NCBI RefSeq assembly: GCF_902167145.1
Contig: NC_050104.1
Coordinates: 97,971,849-98,035,848, forward strand
Direction of reading: 5' to 3'
Length of the DNA: 64,000 bases
Source: Zea mays
Lineage: Eukaryota > Streptophyta > Magnoliopsida > Poales > Poaceae
The translations under genes were made by a program, and so were the position numbers. The stretch's first letter is position 1; each line of letters begins with the position of its first letter. The notes beneath the pieces were generated by a model, which had not been told where the DNA came from, ran no database searches, and was given only the letters and a program-made list of their open reading frames with translations. Shown here one piece after another: positions 1 to 11,500 of the stretch.

Positions 1-701
1 CCGAAGAGTGGATTTTCTCGGCGCTGTCTCGCGTCTTGCTCGGCTTGTTCCTGAGCTCGTCGGCGATTACGTCGGCGGGAATTCCTTCGTTCTCTGAAGA
101 CGCGTTCCTCCGGAGTTTCTCCTATCTCCGAGACCTCGTCCCGCGAAACAGGTTGCTCCGGATCCCATTCTCCGGCCTCTTGATGTCGCTGAATATTTCG
201 GTGCCGGTTTCTCCGCCGGCGGGATTCCCGCTGAGGTGGTTCTTCTCCGGGTGCGGTCGGCTCGTCGTCGGAGACGGGGGGCGACTCCACTCTCCCGATG
301 AAGAGGACGTCGGGGTAGAATGGTGCGGCGGTCGTGGCGATCTTCTTCCCGTTCTCCTTTGAGGGCGGAGAAACAGAAAGAACAACTTGCTTCCTCCCGG
401 TCTCTTTCTTCCTTGCGACTTGCGTCCATTCTTTCGTCGAGGAAGTAGACAGTGGAGTTCTCCGGGTCAGCGGACTCTCGGCCCCTGGCTTGCCGAAGGC
501 GATCTTTTTTCGGAGCGCTGGAGGTTGCGCTTTTTCCTTGCTCACCCCGATATTCTCGGAGCGCGTTGGAGTGGACTTCTTCTTTGGCGGATCGGCGATG
601 CGGTGTAGAGTTCCTTCTTCATCTGCTATGGATGAGATCGTTCCAAAGCAGAACACGGATCCGAGACGGAGGGTGATCTTGCGGTGGAAGGTGATGGCCA
701 T
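1..701 (-). CDS. gag N-terminal part, Gypsy element (partial)
   Basis: On the minus strand an ATG at 701-699 opens a frame that I read without a stop to the window edge, about 233 codons. It starts 46 bp inside the LTR, after the PBS, which is the expected place for gag. The product is highly charged: a Ser/Pro/Lys-rich head, then a long Arg/Glu/Gln-rich stretch near the window start, typical of the disordered N-terminal part of grass Tat-type gag. Gag packages element RNA in virus-like particles. The conserved capsid part and the zinc knuckle lie outside the window, so it cannot be judged whether the gene is intact. Overlapping plus-strand frames are shadows. Confidence 0.7.
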   Translation of the reverse strand, partial: MAITFHRKITLRLGSVFCFGTISSIADEEGTLHRIADPPKKKSTPTRSENIGVSKEKAQPPALRKKIAFGKPGAESPLTRRTPLSTSSTKEWTQVARKKETGRKQVVLSVSPPSKENGKKIATTAAPFYPDVLFIGRVESPPVSDDEPTAPGEEPPQRESRRRRNRHRNIQRHQEAGEWDPEQPVSRDEVSEIGETPEERVFRERRNSRRRNRRRAQEQAEQDARQRRENPLF

Positions 702-729
702 TGAGCTAGCTTAGATCGGCGACACACCC

Positions 730-747
730 CCTACCTAGCGCGCCAGC
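730..747 (-). other. Primer binding site of the Gypsy fragment
   Basis: Directly inside the LTR the minus strand reads TGGCGCGCTAGGTAGGGG. The same kind of site follows the LTR in Gypsy-1 (5767) and Gypsy-2 (61283), and it marks the LTR at 748-1367 as the 5' LTR. Confidence 0.75.
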
Positions 748-1367
748 TGTCGGTGTTTTGGGTCCGATTGCACACCCGGGGTTGCCCCTCAAGGTGTTTT
801 AGGAGTAGGACGGTGTGGCCGACTGTAGCTAAATGGTTCGTGCCAGACGCACGAGGAACAATGGACAATGTTTACATGTTCGGGCCGCTTTGAAATGCGT
901 AACACCCTACGTCCTAGCGAGTATGCTTTGCGTATGGGTTACAAGGTAGCTCTCTAAAGGGAGTCGGGGTGGATGGTTGAATAGTAATGGAGTCGATCGT
1001 TCTGAAGGGGTGCCCCCTAGGCCTTATATATTCGACCGTGGGGCAATACATGTGGATATGATAACAATGTGCACCTAAAGGATAGTGAACCGTTTTAGTC
1101 TATCTTCCTATGATTCTGCCGACTTATCCTCGCCTGGTTCCGTCGTACGGGGCTCCAGCGCGGGAAAGTCGGATCTTCTGTTGCGGTCGTTTGCTCAACG
1201 CTGTGGGGCCGTCCGGGCTTGCACCAACCCGGCCTTATGTCAATCTGCTTCACTGGTCGTTCCTCCCCAGGCTCATGAAGGAGTGACCTTACGATTTATT
1301 GGGCCCTTGGGCCTTCCGTGAGGTCTTTTATCCTTCTAGTGGACCCGGGGGATATCTGTCCCCCACA
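748..1367 (-). repeat. 5' LTR of the Gypsy fragment
   Basis: As written on the plus strand it runs TGTCGGTG...CCCCCACA, with the TG/CA ends of an LTR. A TATATAA-like box on the minus strand at about 1022-1030 is a candidate promoter for the element. No second LTR is in the window. Confidence 0.8.
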
Positions 1368-2959
1368 ATACCCTCTTCAAAATTAATATATAAAACCCTC
1401 TTTAACACTAAGAGGAGGATTTCAATAAGGGGGAGTTTTGATTAGTCAAAGGAAAAGCATTTGAAACAGGGGGAGAAAATTTCAAATCTTGAAAATGCTT
1501 CTCAAAATCTTATTCATTTACCTTTGACTATTTGCAAAAAGACTTTGAAAAGAATTTACAAAAGAATTTGCAAAAACAAAACAAGTGGTGCAAGCGTGGT
1601 CCAAAATTTTAATAAGAAGAAAGCCATCCATGCATATCTAGCAGAAATATTTATTGGTTTCATTCCAAGCAACCTTTGCACTTACCTTATGCAAACTAGT
1701 TCAATTCTGCACTTATATATTTGCTTTGGTTTGTGTTGGCATCAATCACCAAAAAGGGGGAGATTGAAAGGGAAATAGGCTTACACCTTTTCCTTATTGA
1801 TTTTGGTGGTTGAAATGCCCAACACAAATATTTGGACTAACTAGTTTGCTCTAGATTATAAGTTTTACAGGTGCCAAAGGTTCACAACAAACCAATAAAA
1901 AGACCAAGAAAAGGGTTCAAATAAAGAGAGCAAAAGATAACCCGAAGGCTGCCCTGGTCTGGCGCACCGGACTGTCTGGTGCACCAGAGAACCCAACTCC
2001 GAACTTGCCACCTTCGGGAATTCTGGGAGCCGCTCCACTATAATTCACAGGACTGTCCGGTGTAGCACTGGACTGTCCGGTATGCTAGCAAAGTAACGGC
2101 TACCCAGCGCCAACAGTCGTCTGCAACGGAACAGTAAACGTGAACAATGCGCGTCTGCGCACGCAGAAGTCAGAGCAGCACCAGAAGGCGCACCGGACAG
2201 TGAATAGTGACTGTCCGGTGCACCACCGGACTGTCCGGTGGCCCACCTGTCAGAAGCTCCAACGGTCAGAACCCAACGGCTGGGTGACGTGGCTGGCGCA
2301 TCAGACAGTGTCCAGTGGCGCACCGGACTGTCCGGTGCGCCATGCGACAGAAGCCCTCACCAAACGGTCACTTTGGTGGTTGGGGCTATAAATACCCCCA
2401 ACCACCCACCATTCATTGCATCCAAGTTTTCAACCATCAAACCACATACAAGAGCTCTATACTTCATTCAAAGACACAATCAAAGAGATCAAGTCCTCTC
2501 CCAAGTCCGGAATCACTCCAACCAAATTAGTGACTAGAGAGAGAGACATTTATGTTCATTTGAGCTCTTGCGCTTGGATTGCTTTTCTTCTTCCTTCTTT
2601 CTTGTGTTCAACTCACTTGTAATCAAAACAAGAGACACCAAGTTGTGGTGGTCCTTGTAGTGGACTTAGTGTCCCATTTGATTGAAGAGAAAGGCTCACT
2701 TAGTCTAATTGACCGTTAGAGAGAGGGAAAGGGTTGAAAGAGACCCGGTCTTTGTGACCACCTCAACGGGGAGTAGGTTTGCAAGAACCGAACCTCGGTA
2801 AACAAATCATTGTGTCACCCGCTCTTATTCGCTTGTGATTTGTTTTTCGCCCTCTCTCTCGGACTCATTTATATTTCTAACGCTAACCCCGGCTTGTATT
2901 GTGTGCTTAAGTTTGTAAATTTCAGATTTGCCTATTCACCCCCCTCTAGGCGACTTTCA
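1368..2959 (+). mobile_element. Sirevirus-A (Copia), 3' end
   Basis: About 400 bp of AT-rich 3' noncoding sequence followed by a full 3' LTR. The noncoding part holds several purine tracts of the AGGGGGAG type (about 1426, 1465 and 1752); repeated polypurine tracts are a known Sirevirus hallmark. The coding part has been displaced by the Gypsy insertion on the left. No coding region is seen in 1368-1764. Confidence 0.85.
1765..2959 (+). repeat. 3' LTR of Sirevirus-A
   Basis: Runs TGAAAGGG...GACTTTCA (1195 bp) directly after a purine tract, with 6-bp inverted ends TGAAAG/CTTTCA. It holds perfect palindromes CACCGGACTGTCCGGTG (2224-2240) and a longer one centred at about 2329, then a TATA box TATAAAT at 2387-2393. 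The following GAGGT (2960-2964) would be the target duplication. Confidence 0.9.
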
Positions 2960-2977
2960 GAGGTGAAATCTCTACTA

Positions 2978-4385
2978 ATCCTTAAGAGGCTAAGGAGGGC
3001 GTCCACTAGCTTCACCACGGCTCCCCCCGCCCTGTCCCCACGTCTTGCAGTAGCGCTCGACCCTTCCTCGCATCTCTCACAGCCGTCACCAGCGGGGTCA
3101 TCCATGGTGCCGCGAGATCCATGCCTCTGCCCTAACCCTCCCCACATCCCCGCATTTCGCAGCCCGTCCCATCCCAGCATCTCGCAGCCACGCCCCATGC
3201 CCGTATCTCGCAGCTGTGCCCCATCCATGGCGCCGCGGGATCCACGCCTCCACCATCGTCCTCCCCCATCCCCGCATCTCGCAGCCCGCCCCATCCCAGC
3301 ATCTCGTAGCCGCACCTACCGCAGTTCTGCCAGCGTACTCGCCTCCCCCCTCCACGACCACTGCCACAACGACGAAAACCATTGGGGCCTACCTCGCCTC
3401 GCAGCTCAAGTGGGCAATCCACCCGCCGGGCGTCTTCCTGACCCGCGGCAGACGGTGGCGCGATGGGCGCCGAGAGCGAGGAGCCCGAATCTAGGAGCGG
3501 GCGGCGAGGGGGCTGTGGAGGGTTTGGCGGCGCAGGAGGGTGCGGCATGGGTTTGAGCAGGAGGGACGACGCCTGGGTCCAAGCGGGAGGGACAATGGAA
3601 GCGGATCTCGCCCACACCCACCGTGGCTCCGCCCACGCTCGCCACCCCCACTACCCCCCTCCCCCCAGCAATGCCGCGATGTCGTGCCCCCTCTCCCCGG
3701 TGTCGTGATGCCCACCATCGCTGGACGCCCCCTCCCATACCCACCGATGCAGCGCATGCCCCCTCCACCATGCCTCTCATGCCTACTATTCGTGGCGGGC
3801 CATGGTGCGGGACCTTCTCGCGTGGCATCACGTCCACCTTCACTTACGGTCGGCGCACCGCAAGACCTGGACACTAGCTCTCTTGTACCCATCCACACAG
3901 AGCTCGTCAGTTTCGTGGAGGTCACCGCTAAGTTGGCCGAAGGGCGGTTCGAGGTTGTGCTGCTCCCCGAGTTTCCTGATGAGGACCATTTGTTGTTCCT
4001 TGCTGAGTGGTGAAATTCTTCTCCCTATTGATTTGATCTTGGCTGGCTGTTCAAGGTGAGGCAATGTCTGTTGACCTTTTAATTAGCACCTTATTGATAC
4101 TAAAAGTTAATTATGTTATGGTAATGGGAGGAGTTGTTATTTTAGCATCAGATCCACCCAAGGTGAGGCAATGTCTTCTGGTCTCTAAATTTCCGCACTA
4201 ATCCTATTCTTCAGAACATGATGTTATGTTTAGGACTTTAGGCTAATGATACAGATGTTCAATTGAGTGGGAATTCATTATTCTTGTGTCTTTTGTTGGC
4301 AATGCTCTGATTATATTTGTAGAAGGACCATCAATAAAGGAATTGACGTTGACAATATGCACTATCTAAACAATGGCCTATGTGT
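2978..4385 (+). other. H1 left part: GC-rich unrecognised gene-like sequence
   Basis: About 900 bp of C-rich, Pro/Ser-coding sequence (3000-3900) with degenerate internal repeats around CATCCC..CTCGCAGCC (3150-3320), then AT-rich sequence to 4385. The stretch ending at 4013 reads as a plausible exon (acidic, ending FLAEW before a stop), but I do not recognise the protein. The many overlapping frames on both strands here are a result of GC content and are not called as genes. It may be a captured 5' exon or untranslated region. Confidence 0.4.
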
Positions 4386-4390
4386 CTTTT

Positions 4391-5766
4391 TGCGGGGACC
4401 ATAATTAGGGGTACCCCCAAGACTCCTAATCTCAGCTGGTAACCCCCATCAGCACAAAGCTGCAAAGGCCTGATGGGTGCGATTAAGTCAAGGCTCGGTC
4501 CACTCAAGGGACACGATCTCGCCTCGCCCGAGCCCAGCCTCGGGCAAGGGCAGCTGACCCCGGAGGATTCACGTCTCGCCCGAGGGCCCCCTCAAGCAAC
4601 GGACACACCTTCGGCTCGCCCGAGGCCCAGTCTTCGCCAAGAAGCAACCTTGGCCAGATCGCCACGTCGACTGACCATATCGCAGGAGCATTTAATGCAA
4701 GGATGGCCTGACACCTTATCCTGACGCGTGCTCGTCAGTCGACAGAGCCGAAGTGACCGCAGTCACTTCGCCGCTCCACTGACCGGCCTGATGAGAGGAC
4801 AGCGCCGCCTGCGCCGTTGCGACTGCTGTGCCACTCGACAGAGTGAGGCTGACAACATCCAAGTATGGCCTCAGGCGCCATAGGAAGCTCCGCCTCGCCC
4901 GACCCCAGGGCTCGGACTCGGCCTCGGTCCCAGAAGACGACGAACTCCGCCTGGCCCGACCCCAGGGCTCGGACTCGGCCTCGGCCCCGGAAGACGACGA
5001 ACTCCGCCTCGCCCGACCCCAGGGCTCGGACTCAGCCCTGGCCTCAGCCGACGGTCTCCGCCTCGCCCGACCCGGGGCTCGGACTCGACCTCGACCACGG
5101 AAGACAGACTCGACCTCGACCTCAGAGGAGCCTCCGCCTCGCCCGACCCAGGGCTCGGACCGACCACGTCATGGGGGGGCATCATTACCCTACCCCTAGC
5201 TAGCTCAGGCTATGGGGAACAAGACCGATGTCCCATCTGGCTCGCCCCGGTAAACAAGTAATGATGGCGCCCCGCGTGGTCCATGACGACGGCGGCTCTC
5301 AGCCCCTTACGGAAGCAAGGAGACGTCAGCAAGGACTCGACAGCCCCAACAGCTGTCCTTCCGCTAGGCTCTAGCGCGCCTCCGACGACCACGATATCTC
5401 ATGAACAGGGTGCCAAAACCTCTCCGGCTGCCACGACGGCATGTACTTAGGGCGCTAGCTCCTCTCTGCTAGACACGTTAGCACACTGCTACACCTCCCA
5501 TTGTACACCTGGGCCCTCTCCTTACGCCTATAAAAGGGAGGGCCAGGGCACTCGTACGGAAGGTTGGCCGCGTGGGTTTCCCCCTACTGCAAGCGCACCC
5601 GACCTGGGCGCAGGACAAACACGAAGGCCGCGGGTTTCCCCTTTTACGCTTGTCTCCCTCTGGTTTCCCCCTACGCGCTCCGTCTCGCGCCGACCCATCT
5701 GGGCTGGGGCACGCGGCGACAATTTACTCGTCGGTCCAGGGACCCCCCGGGGTCGAAACGCCGACA
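4391..5766 (+). repeat. 5' LTR of Gypsy-1
   Basis: Begins TGCGGGGACC, where the 3' LTR has TGTCGGGGACC (one base lost), and ends GCCGACA. A TATA box (TATAAAA) lies at 5529-5535. It has three units of a 57-bp minisatellite (starting 4888, 4945 and 5002) against six in the 3' LTR, and it lacks about 55 bp present at 17640-17698 of the 3' LTR. Frames across the minisatellite on both strands are not genes. Confidence 0.95.
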
Positions 5767-5785
5767 GTTGGCGCGCCAGGTAGGG
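5767..5785 (+). other. Primer binding site of Gypsy-1
   Basis: The sequence right after the LTR is GTTGGCGCGCCAGGTAGGG, matching in type and place the sites of the other two Gypsy elements here. I do not assign the primer tRNA. Confidence 0.8.
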
Positions 5786-5826
5786 GCCTGCTGCGTGTTG
5801 ACGAACAGCTTCCCGTCAAGCTCCAG

Positions 5827-8568
5827 ATGGGTAGTCTCCAGCAACCTTTTCATCCCGGGACGGTGCTCCGTTTCGGGAGTCTTGAGTTCATGTCCCTCGA
5901 CGGCAGCTACGACATGATACTCCTTCCCCCGCCGCGCGACAGCGACAATGGCGGCCGACAACCCACCCGCCAACGGCGGAATCGACGACGTCTTCCCCAC
6001 ATGGCAGAAGAGCAACATTTGGGTTTGTCCCGTTGCCTCCCCAGCCGACGGAGGAGGAGGCGGGGCAACCAAGGCCAAGCAGGAGGCGGCACCTCGTCGG
6101 CTGTCGAGCGAGTCGACGGCGCCGGCACCCCAACGGGGGACACGTCGGGCATCGACCTCGCGTCTGAGACGAAGACGAGCGCCGTTTCCCCGCAACACGC
6201 CAACTCCAAGCGGACGGACGACGCCAGCACGCTCGCAAAGGACTTGCTGGGCGTCACCCTCGTACCTGAGACGACGGTGCAGTCTGCCCCTGACGTGACT
6301 TCGTCACCGCCCGTCGACCAAGAGGTACCGACCGATTCCCATCTCGTGCCTTTTGGATTCAGCCTCGACCCACCAAGCGACTTCGCTTCGGTGGACGCTT
6401 TCATAGAGGCGTGTCCAAACCCTCCGGGGTACGGTATGCGGTCACCCTGGGACCGGCTGACAGCCGTCTCGACCTACGGGCCCTTGGGTTCCGAGGAAGA
6501 TGACGAGCCCGACTTTTGTTGGGATTTCTCCGGACTTGGTAACCCCAGTGCCATGCGGGACTTCATGACCGCATGCGACTACTGCCTTTCCGATTGTTCC
6601 GACGGTAGCTGCAGCTTCGGCGACGAGGACTGCGGCCCAAGTCGTGAATGTTTCCACGTCGATCTAGGGGGTCCCGACGCAGGCAACCATCTTGGTATAC
6701 CGGAAAACGGTGATCTCCCTAGGCCTGCACCTCGCGTTGACATCCTTCGGGAGCTAGCTGTGGTCCCAGTCCCTGCGGGGGGTCAGGACTCACAGCTCGA
6801 GCAAATCCGTGAGATGCAGGCCAGGCTCGACGAGGGAGCAGGAACACTTGAGCCGTTCTGCCAGGACATCGGGCAGGAATGGGCAGGCCAACCTCCGGCC
6901 GGAGAAGCGCGTCATCTACCCCAGGGCATCCAGCACCGCATCACCGACGATGTCAGGGCAAGGCCGCCACCGGCTTCCAGTGGAGTCGGCCAGAACCTGG
7001 CTGCAGCGGCAATACTTCTCCGCGCGATGCCGGAGCCATCAACCACCGAGGGGCGGCGTATCCAGGGAGAGCTCAAGTATCTCTTGGAGGATGCCGCGGT
7101 CCGACGGGCCGAAAGCTCTGCCTCCCGAAGGCAGGGGTACCCCTCGGAGCATCGCGCCGCGACTTCCCGATTCATGCGGGAAGCCTCGGTCCACACCGGG
7201 CGCACGCGCAACACAGCGCCTGCGGCCCCGGGTCGCCTTGGCAACGAGCACCATCACCGCAACCGTCGAGCCCACCTCGACGAGAAGGTGCGCCGAGGCT
7301 ACCACCCCAGGCGTGGGGGACGCTACGACAGCGGGGAGGATTGGAGTCCCTCGCCCGAACCACCCGGTCCGCAGGCTTTCAGCCGGGCCATACGACGGGC
7401 GCCGTTCCCGACCCGGTTCCGAACCCCGACTACTATCACAAAGTACTCGGGGGAGACGAGGCCGGAACTGTGGCTCGCGGACTACCGGCTGGCCTGCCAC
7501 CTGGGTGGAACGAACGATGACAACCTCATCATCCGCAACCTCCCCCTGTTCCTCTCCGACACCGCTCGAGCCTGGCTAGAGCACCTGCCTCTGGGGCAGA
7601 TCTCCAACTGGGATGACCTGGTCCAAGCCTTCGCCGGCAACTTCCAGGGCACGTACGTGCGCCCTGGGAACTCCTGGGATCTCCGAAGCTGCCGCCAGCA
7701 GCCGGAAGAGTCTCTCCGGGACTACATCCGGCGATTCTCGAAGCAGTGCACCGAGCTGCCCAACGTCACCGACTCGGATGTCATCGGCGCGTTCCTCGCC
7801 GGCACCACCTGCCGCGACCTGGTGAGCAAGCTGGGTCGCAAGACCCCCACCAGGGCGAGCGAGCTGATGGACATCGCCACCAAGTTCGCCTCTGGACAGG
7901 AGGCGGTTGAGGCCATCTTCCGGAAGGACAAGCAGCCCCAGGGCCGCCCGCCGGAAGATGTCCCCGAGGCGTCTACTCAGCATGGCACCAAGAAGAAGGG
8001 CAAGAAGAAGTCGCAAGCGAAACGCGATGCCGCCGACGCGGACCTTGTCGCCGCTGCTGAGTACAAGAACCCTCGGAAACCTCCCAGAGGCGCCAATCTC
8101 TTCGACAAGATGCTCAAGGAGCCGTGCCCCTATCATCAGGGGCCCGTCAAGCACACCCTTGAGGAGTGCGCCATGCTTCGGCGCCACTTTCACAAGGCCG
8201 AGCCACCTGCGGAAGGTGGCAGGGCCCACAACGACGATAAGAAGGAGGATCACAAGGCAGGGGAGTTCCCCGAGGTCCACGACTGCTTCATGATCTACGG
8301 TGGGCAAGTGGCGAACGCCTCGGCTCGGCACCGCAAGCAAGAGCATCGGGAGGTCTGCTCGGTAAAGGTGGCGGTGCCAGTCTACCTAGACTGGTCCGAC
8401 AAGCCCATCACCTTCGACCAGGGTGACCACCCCGACCGCGTGCCGAGCCCGGGAAAATACCTGCTCGTTGTCGACTCCATCATTAGCAACGTCAGGCTCA
8501 CCAAGGTCCTCATGGACGGAGGCAGCAGCCTCAACATCATCTACGCCGAGACCCTCGGGCTCCCGTAG
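5827..8568 (+). pseudogene. gag: Gypsy-1 gag and start of protease
   Basis: An open frame of 913 codons starts at the ATG at 5827, 60 bp inside the LTR; Gypsy-2 has its gag ATG at the matching place. The first half is acidic and Ser/Pro-rich. A retrotransposon gag (capsid) domain lies at about 7400-7900 (WLADYRLACHLGG; TARAWLEHLP; LRDYIRRFSKQ). A basic Lys-rich linker follows, then a knuckle-like CPYHQG..H....EEC motif at about 8125-8170. The aspartic protease motif VLMDGGSSLNII is at about 8509-8545. The frame ends in a TAG (8566-8568) just after the protease active site, where Gypsy-2 reads on. Gag forms the particle that packages element RNA. As it stands, capsid and active site are encoded but the protease is cut short. 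Confidence 0.9.
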
Positions 8569-11500
8569 ATCGATCTGTCCTCGGTCCGGGCGGGCGCGGT
8601 GCCTTTCCACGGGATCATCCCCGGGAAACGCGTCTAGCCCGTCGGACAACTCGATCTACCCTTCTGCTTCGGGACTCCCTCCAACTTCCGAAGGGAAACC
8701 CTCACGTTCGAGGTGGTCGGGTTCCGAGGAACCTACCACGCAGTGCTGGGGAGGCCATGCTACGCCAAGTTCATGGCCGTCCCCAACTACACCTACCTCA
8801 AGCTCAAGATGTCGGGCCCCAACAGGGTCATCACCGTCGGCCCCACGTATCGACACGCGTACAAATGCGACATGGAGTGCGTGGAGTACGCTGAGGCCCT
8901 CACTGAATCCGAGGCCCTCATTGCCGACCTGGAGAGCCTCTCCAAGGAGGCGCCAGACGTGAAGCGCCATGCCGGCAACTTCGAGCCAGCAGAGACGGTC
9001 AAATCCGTCCCTCTCGACCCCAGCAACTATGCCTCCAAGCAGATATGGATCGGCTCCGAGCTCGACCCCAAATAGGATGCGGTGCTCGTCGACTTTCTCC
9101 GTGCGAACTCCGAAGTCTTTGCATGGAGTCCCTCGGACATGCCTGGCATACCGAGGGAGGTCGCCGAGCACTCACTGGATATCCGAGCTGGAGCCCGACC
9201 CGTGAAGCAGCCTCTGCGCCGATTCGACGAAGAAAAGCGCAGAGCCATAGGCGAGGATATCCACAAGCTGATGGCTGCAGGGTTCATCAAAGAGGTATTC
9301 CATCCCGAATGGCTTGCCAACCCTGTGCTTGTGAGAAAGAAAGGAGGGAAATGGCGGATGTGTGTAGACTACACTGGTCTGAACAAAGCATGTCCGAAAG
9401 TTCCCTATCCTCTACCTCGCATCGATCAAATCGTGGATTCCACTGCTGGGTGTGAAACCCTGTCTTTCCTCGATGCCTACTCAGGGTATCACCAAATCAG
9501 GATGAAAGAGTCCGACCAGCTCGCGACTTCTTTCATCACACCTTTCGGCATGTACTGCTATGTTACTATGCCGTTTGGTTTGAGGAATGCGGGTGCGACG
9601 TACCAAAGGTGCATGAACCACGTGTTCGGTGAACACGTCAGTCGAACGGTCGAGGCTTACGTCAATGACATCGTAGTCAAGACGAGGAAAGCCTCCGACC
9701 TCCTTTCCGACCTTGAAACGACATTTCGGTGTCTCAAGGCGAAAGGCGTAAAACTCAATCCCGAGAAGTGTGTCTTCGGAGTCCCCTGAGGCATGCTCTT
9801 GGGGTTCATCGTCTACGAGCGGGGCATCGAGGCCAACCCGGAGAAAATCGCGGCCATCACCAAAATGGGGCCCATCAAGGACTTGAAAGGCGTACAGAGG
9901 GTCATGGGATGCCTTGCGGCTCTGAGCCGCTTCATCTCACGCCTCGACGAAAGAGGCCTACCCCTGTACCGCCTCTTAAGGAAGGCCGAGTGCTTCACTT
10001 GGACCCCCGAGGCCGAGGAAGCCCTCGGGAACCTGAAGGCACTCCTCACGAACGCGGCCATCTTGGTGCCCCCCGCTGCCGGAGAAGCCCTCTTGATCTA
10101 CGTCGCCGCTACCACTCAGGTGGTCAGCGCCGCGATCGTGGTTGAGAGACGAGAAGAGGGGCATGCATTGCCCGTCCAGAGGCCGGTCTACTTCATCAGT
10201 GAGGTACTGTCCGAGACCAAGATCCGCTACCCACAAATTCAGAAGCTATTGTACGTGGTGATTCTGACGCGACGGAAGTTGCGACACTACTTCGAGTCTC
10301 ATCCGGTGACTGTGGTGTCATCCTTCCCCCTAGGGGAGATCATCCAGTGCCGAGAGGCCTCAGGTAGAATTGCAAAGTGGGCGGTGGAAATCATGGGCGA
10401 GACAATCTCGTTTGCCCCTCGGAAGGCCATCAAGTCCCAAGTCTTGGCGGACTTTGTGGCTTAATGGGTCGACACCCAGCTCCCAACAGCTCCGATCCAA
10501 CCGGAACTCTGGATCATGTTTTTCGACGGGTCGCTGATGAAGACAGAGGCAGGCGCAGGTCTGCTCTTCATCTCGCCCCTCGGGAAGCACCTACGCTACG
10601 TGCTACGCCTCCACTTCCCGGCGTCCAACAATGTGGCCGAGTACGAGGCTCTAGTCAACGGGTTGTGCATCGCCATCGAGCTAGGGGTCCGACGCCTCAA
10701 CGCTCGCGGTGACTCGCAGCTCATCATTGACCAAGTCATGAAGAACTCCCACTGTCGTGACCCGAAGATGGAAGCCTACTGCGACGAAGTTCGGCGCTTG
10801 GAAGACAAGTCCTACGGGCTCGAGCTCAACCACGTCGCCCGACGATACAACGAGACTGCGGACGAGCTGGCTAAGATAGCCTCGGGGCGAACAACGGTTC
10901 CCCTAGACGTCTTCTCCCGAGACCTACATCAACCCTCAGTCAAGACCGACGACACGCCCGAGCCCGAGAAGGCCTCGGCCCAGCCCGAGGTACCCTCGGC
11001 CCAGCCCGAGGCACCCTCGGCCCCCGAGGGTGAGGCACTGCGCGTCGAGGAAGAGCGGAGCGGGGTCACGCCTAATCGAAACTGGCAGACCCCGTACCTG
11101 CAATATCTCCACCGAGGAGAGCTGCCCCTCGACCGAGCCGAAGCTCAGCGATTGGCGCGGCGCGCCAAGTCGTTCGTCTTGCTGGGGGACGGGAAGGAGC
11201 TCTACCACCGCAGCCCCTCAGGCATCCTCCAGCGATGCATATCCATCGCCGAAGGTCAGGAGCTCTTACAAGAAATACACTCGGGGGCTTGCGGTCATCA
11301 CGCAGCGCCCCGAGCAATTGTTGGAAACGCCTTCCGACAAGGTTTCTACTGGCCGACCGCGGTGGCCGACGCCACTAGAATTGTCCGCACCTGCCAAGGG
11401 TGTCAATTCTACGCAAGGCAGACTCACCTGCCCGCTCAGGCTCTGTAGACAATACCCATCACCTGGTCGTTTGTTGTGTGGGGCCTAGACCTCGTCGGTC

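Larger units (their letters stand above)
1..1367 (-). mobile_element. Gypsy (Cinful/Zeon-like) retrotransposon, 5' end only
   Basis: The 5' part of a minus-strand Gypsy element, cut by the window start. Reading leftwards it has a 620-bp LTR, a PBS of the TGGCGCGC..GTAGGGG type and the start of gag. It lies in the 3' part of Sirevirus-A. The five bases outside the LTR (ATACC, 1368-1372) should be its target duplication, but the other end is outside the window. The LTR length and gag style recall maize Cinful/Zeon; this name is a recognition guess. Confidence 0.8.

Noticed and set aside
3098..3925. Several 80-250-codon frames on both strands at about 2,810-4,010
   Set aside because: They overlap each other in GC-rich, repetitive sequence and include Sirevirus LTR sequence; no domain, no consistent codon pattern.
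4828..5203. Frames of about 100 codons in both strands of the Gypsy LTRs (also 16,655-17,265; 51,209-51,554; 61,857-62,315)
   Set aside because: They translate the 56-57-bp minisatellite; the repeat period being a multiple of three (57) keeps frames open.
7576..8346. A 256-codon minus-strand frame opposite Gypsy-1 gag, with a counterpart at 58,080-58,664 and 58,710-59,078
   Set aside because: It mirrors the conserved gag/protease coding strand; shadow of a real gene.
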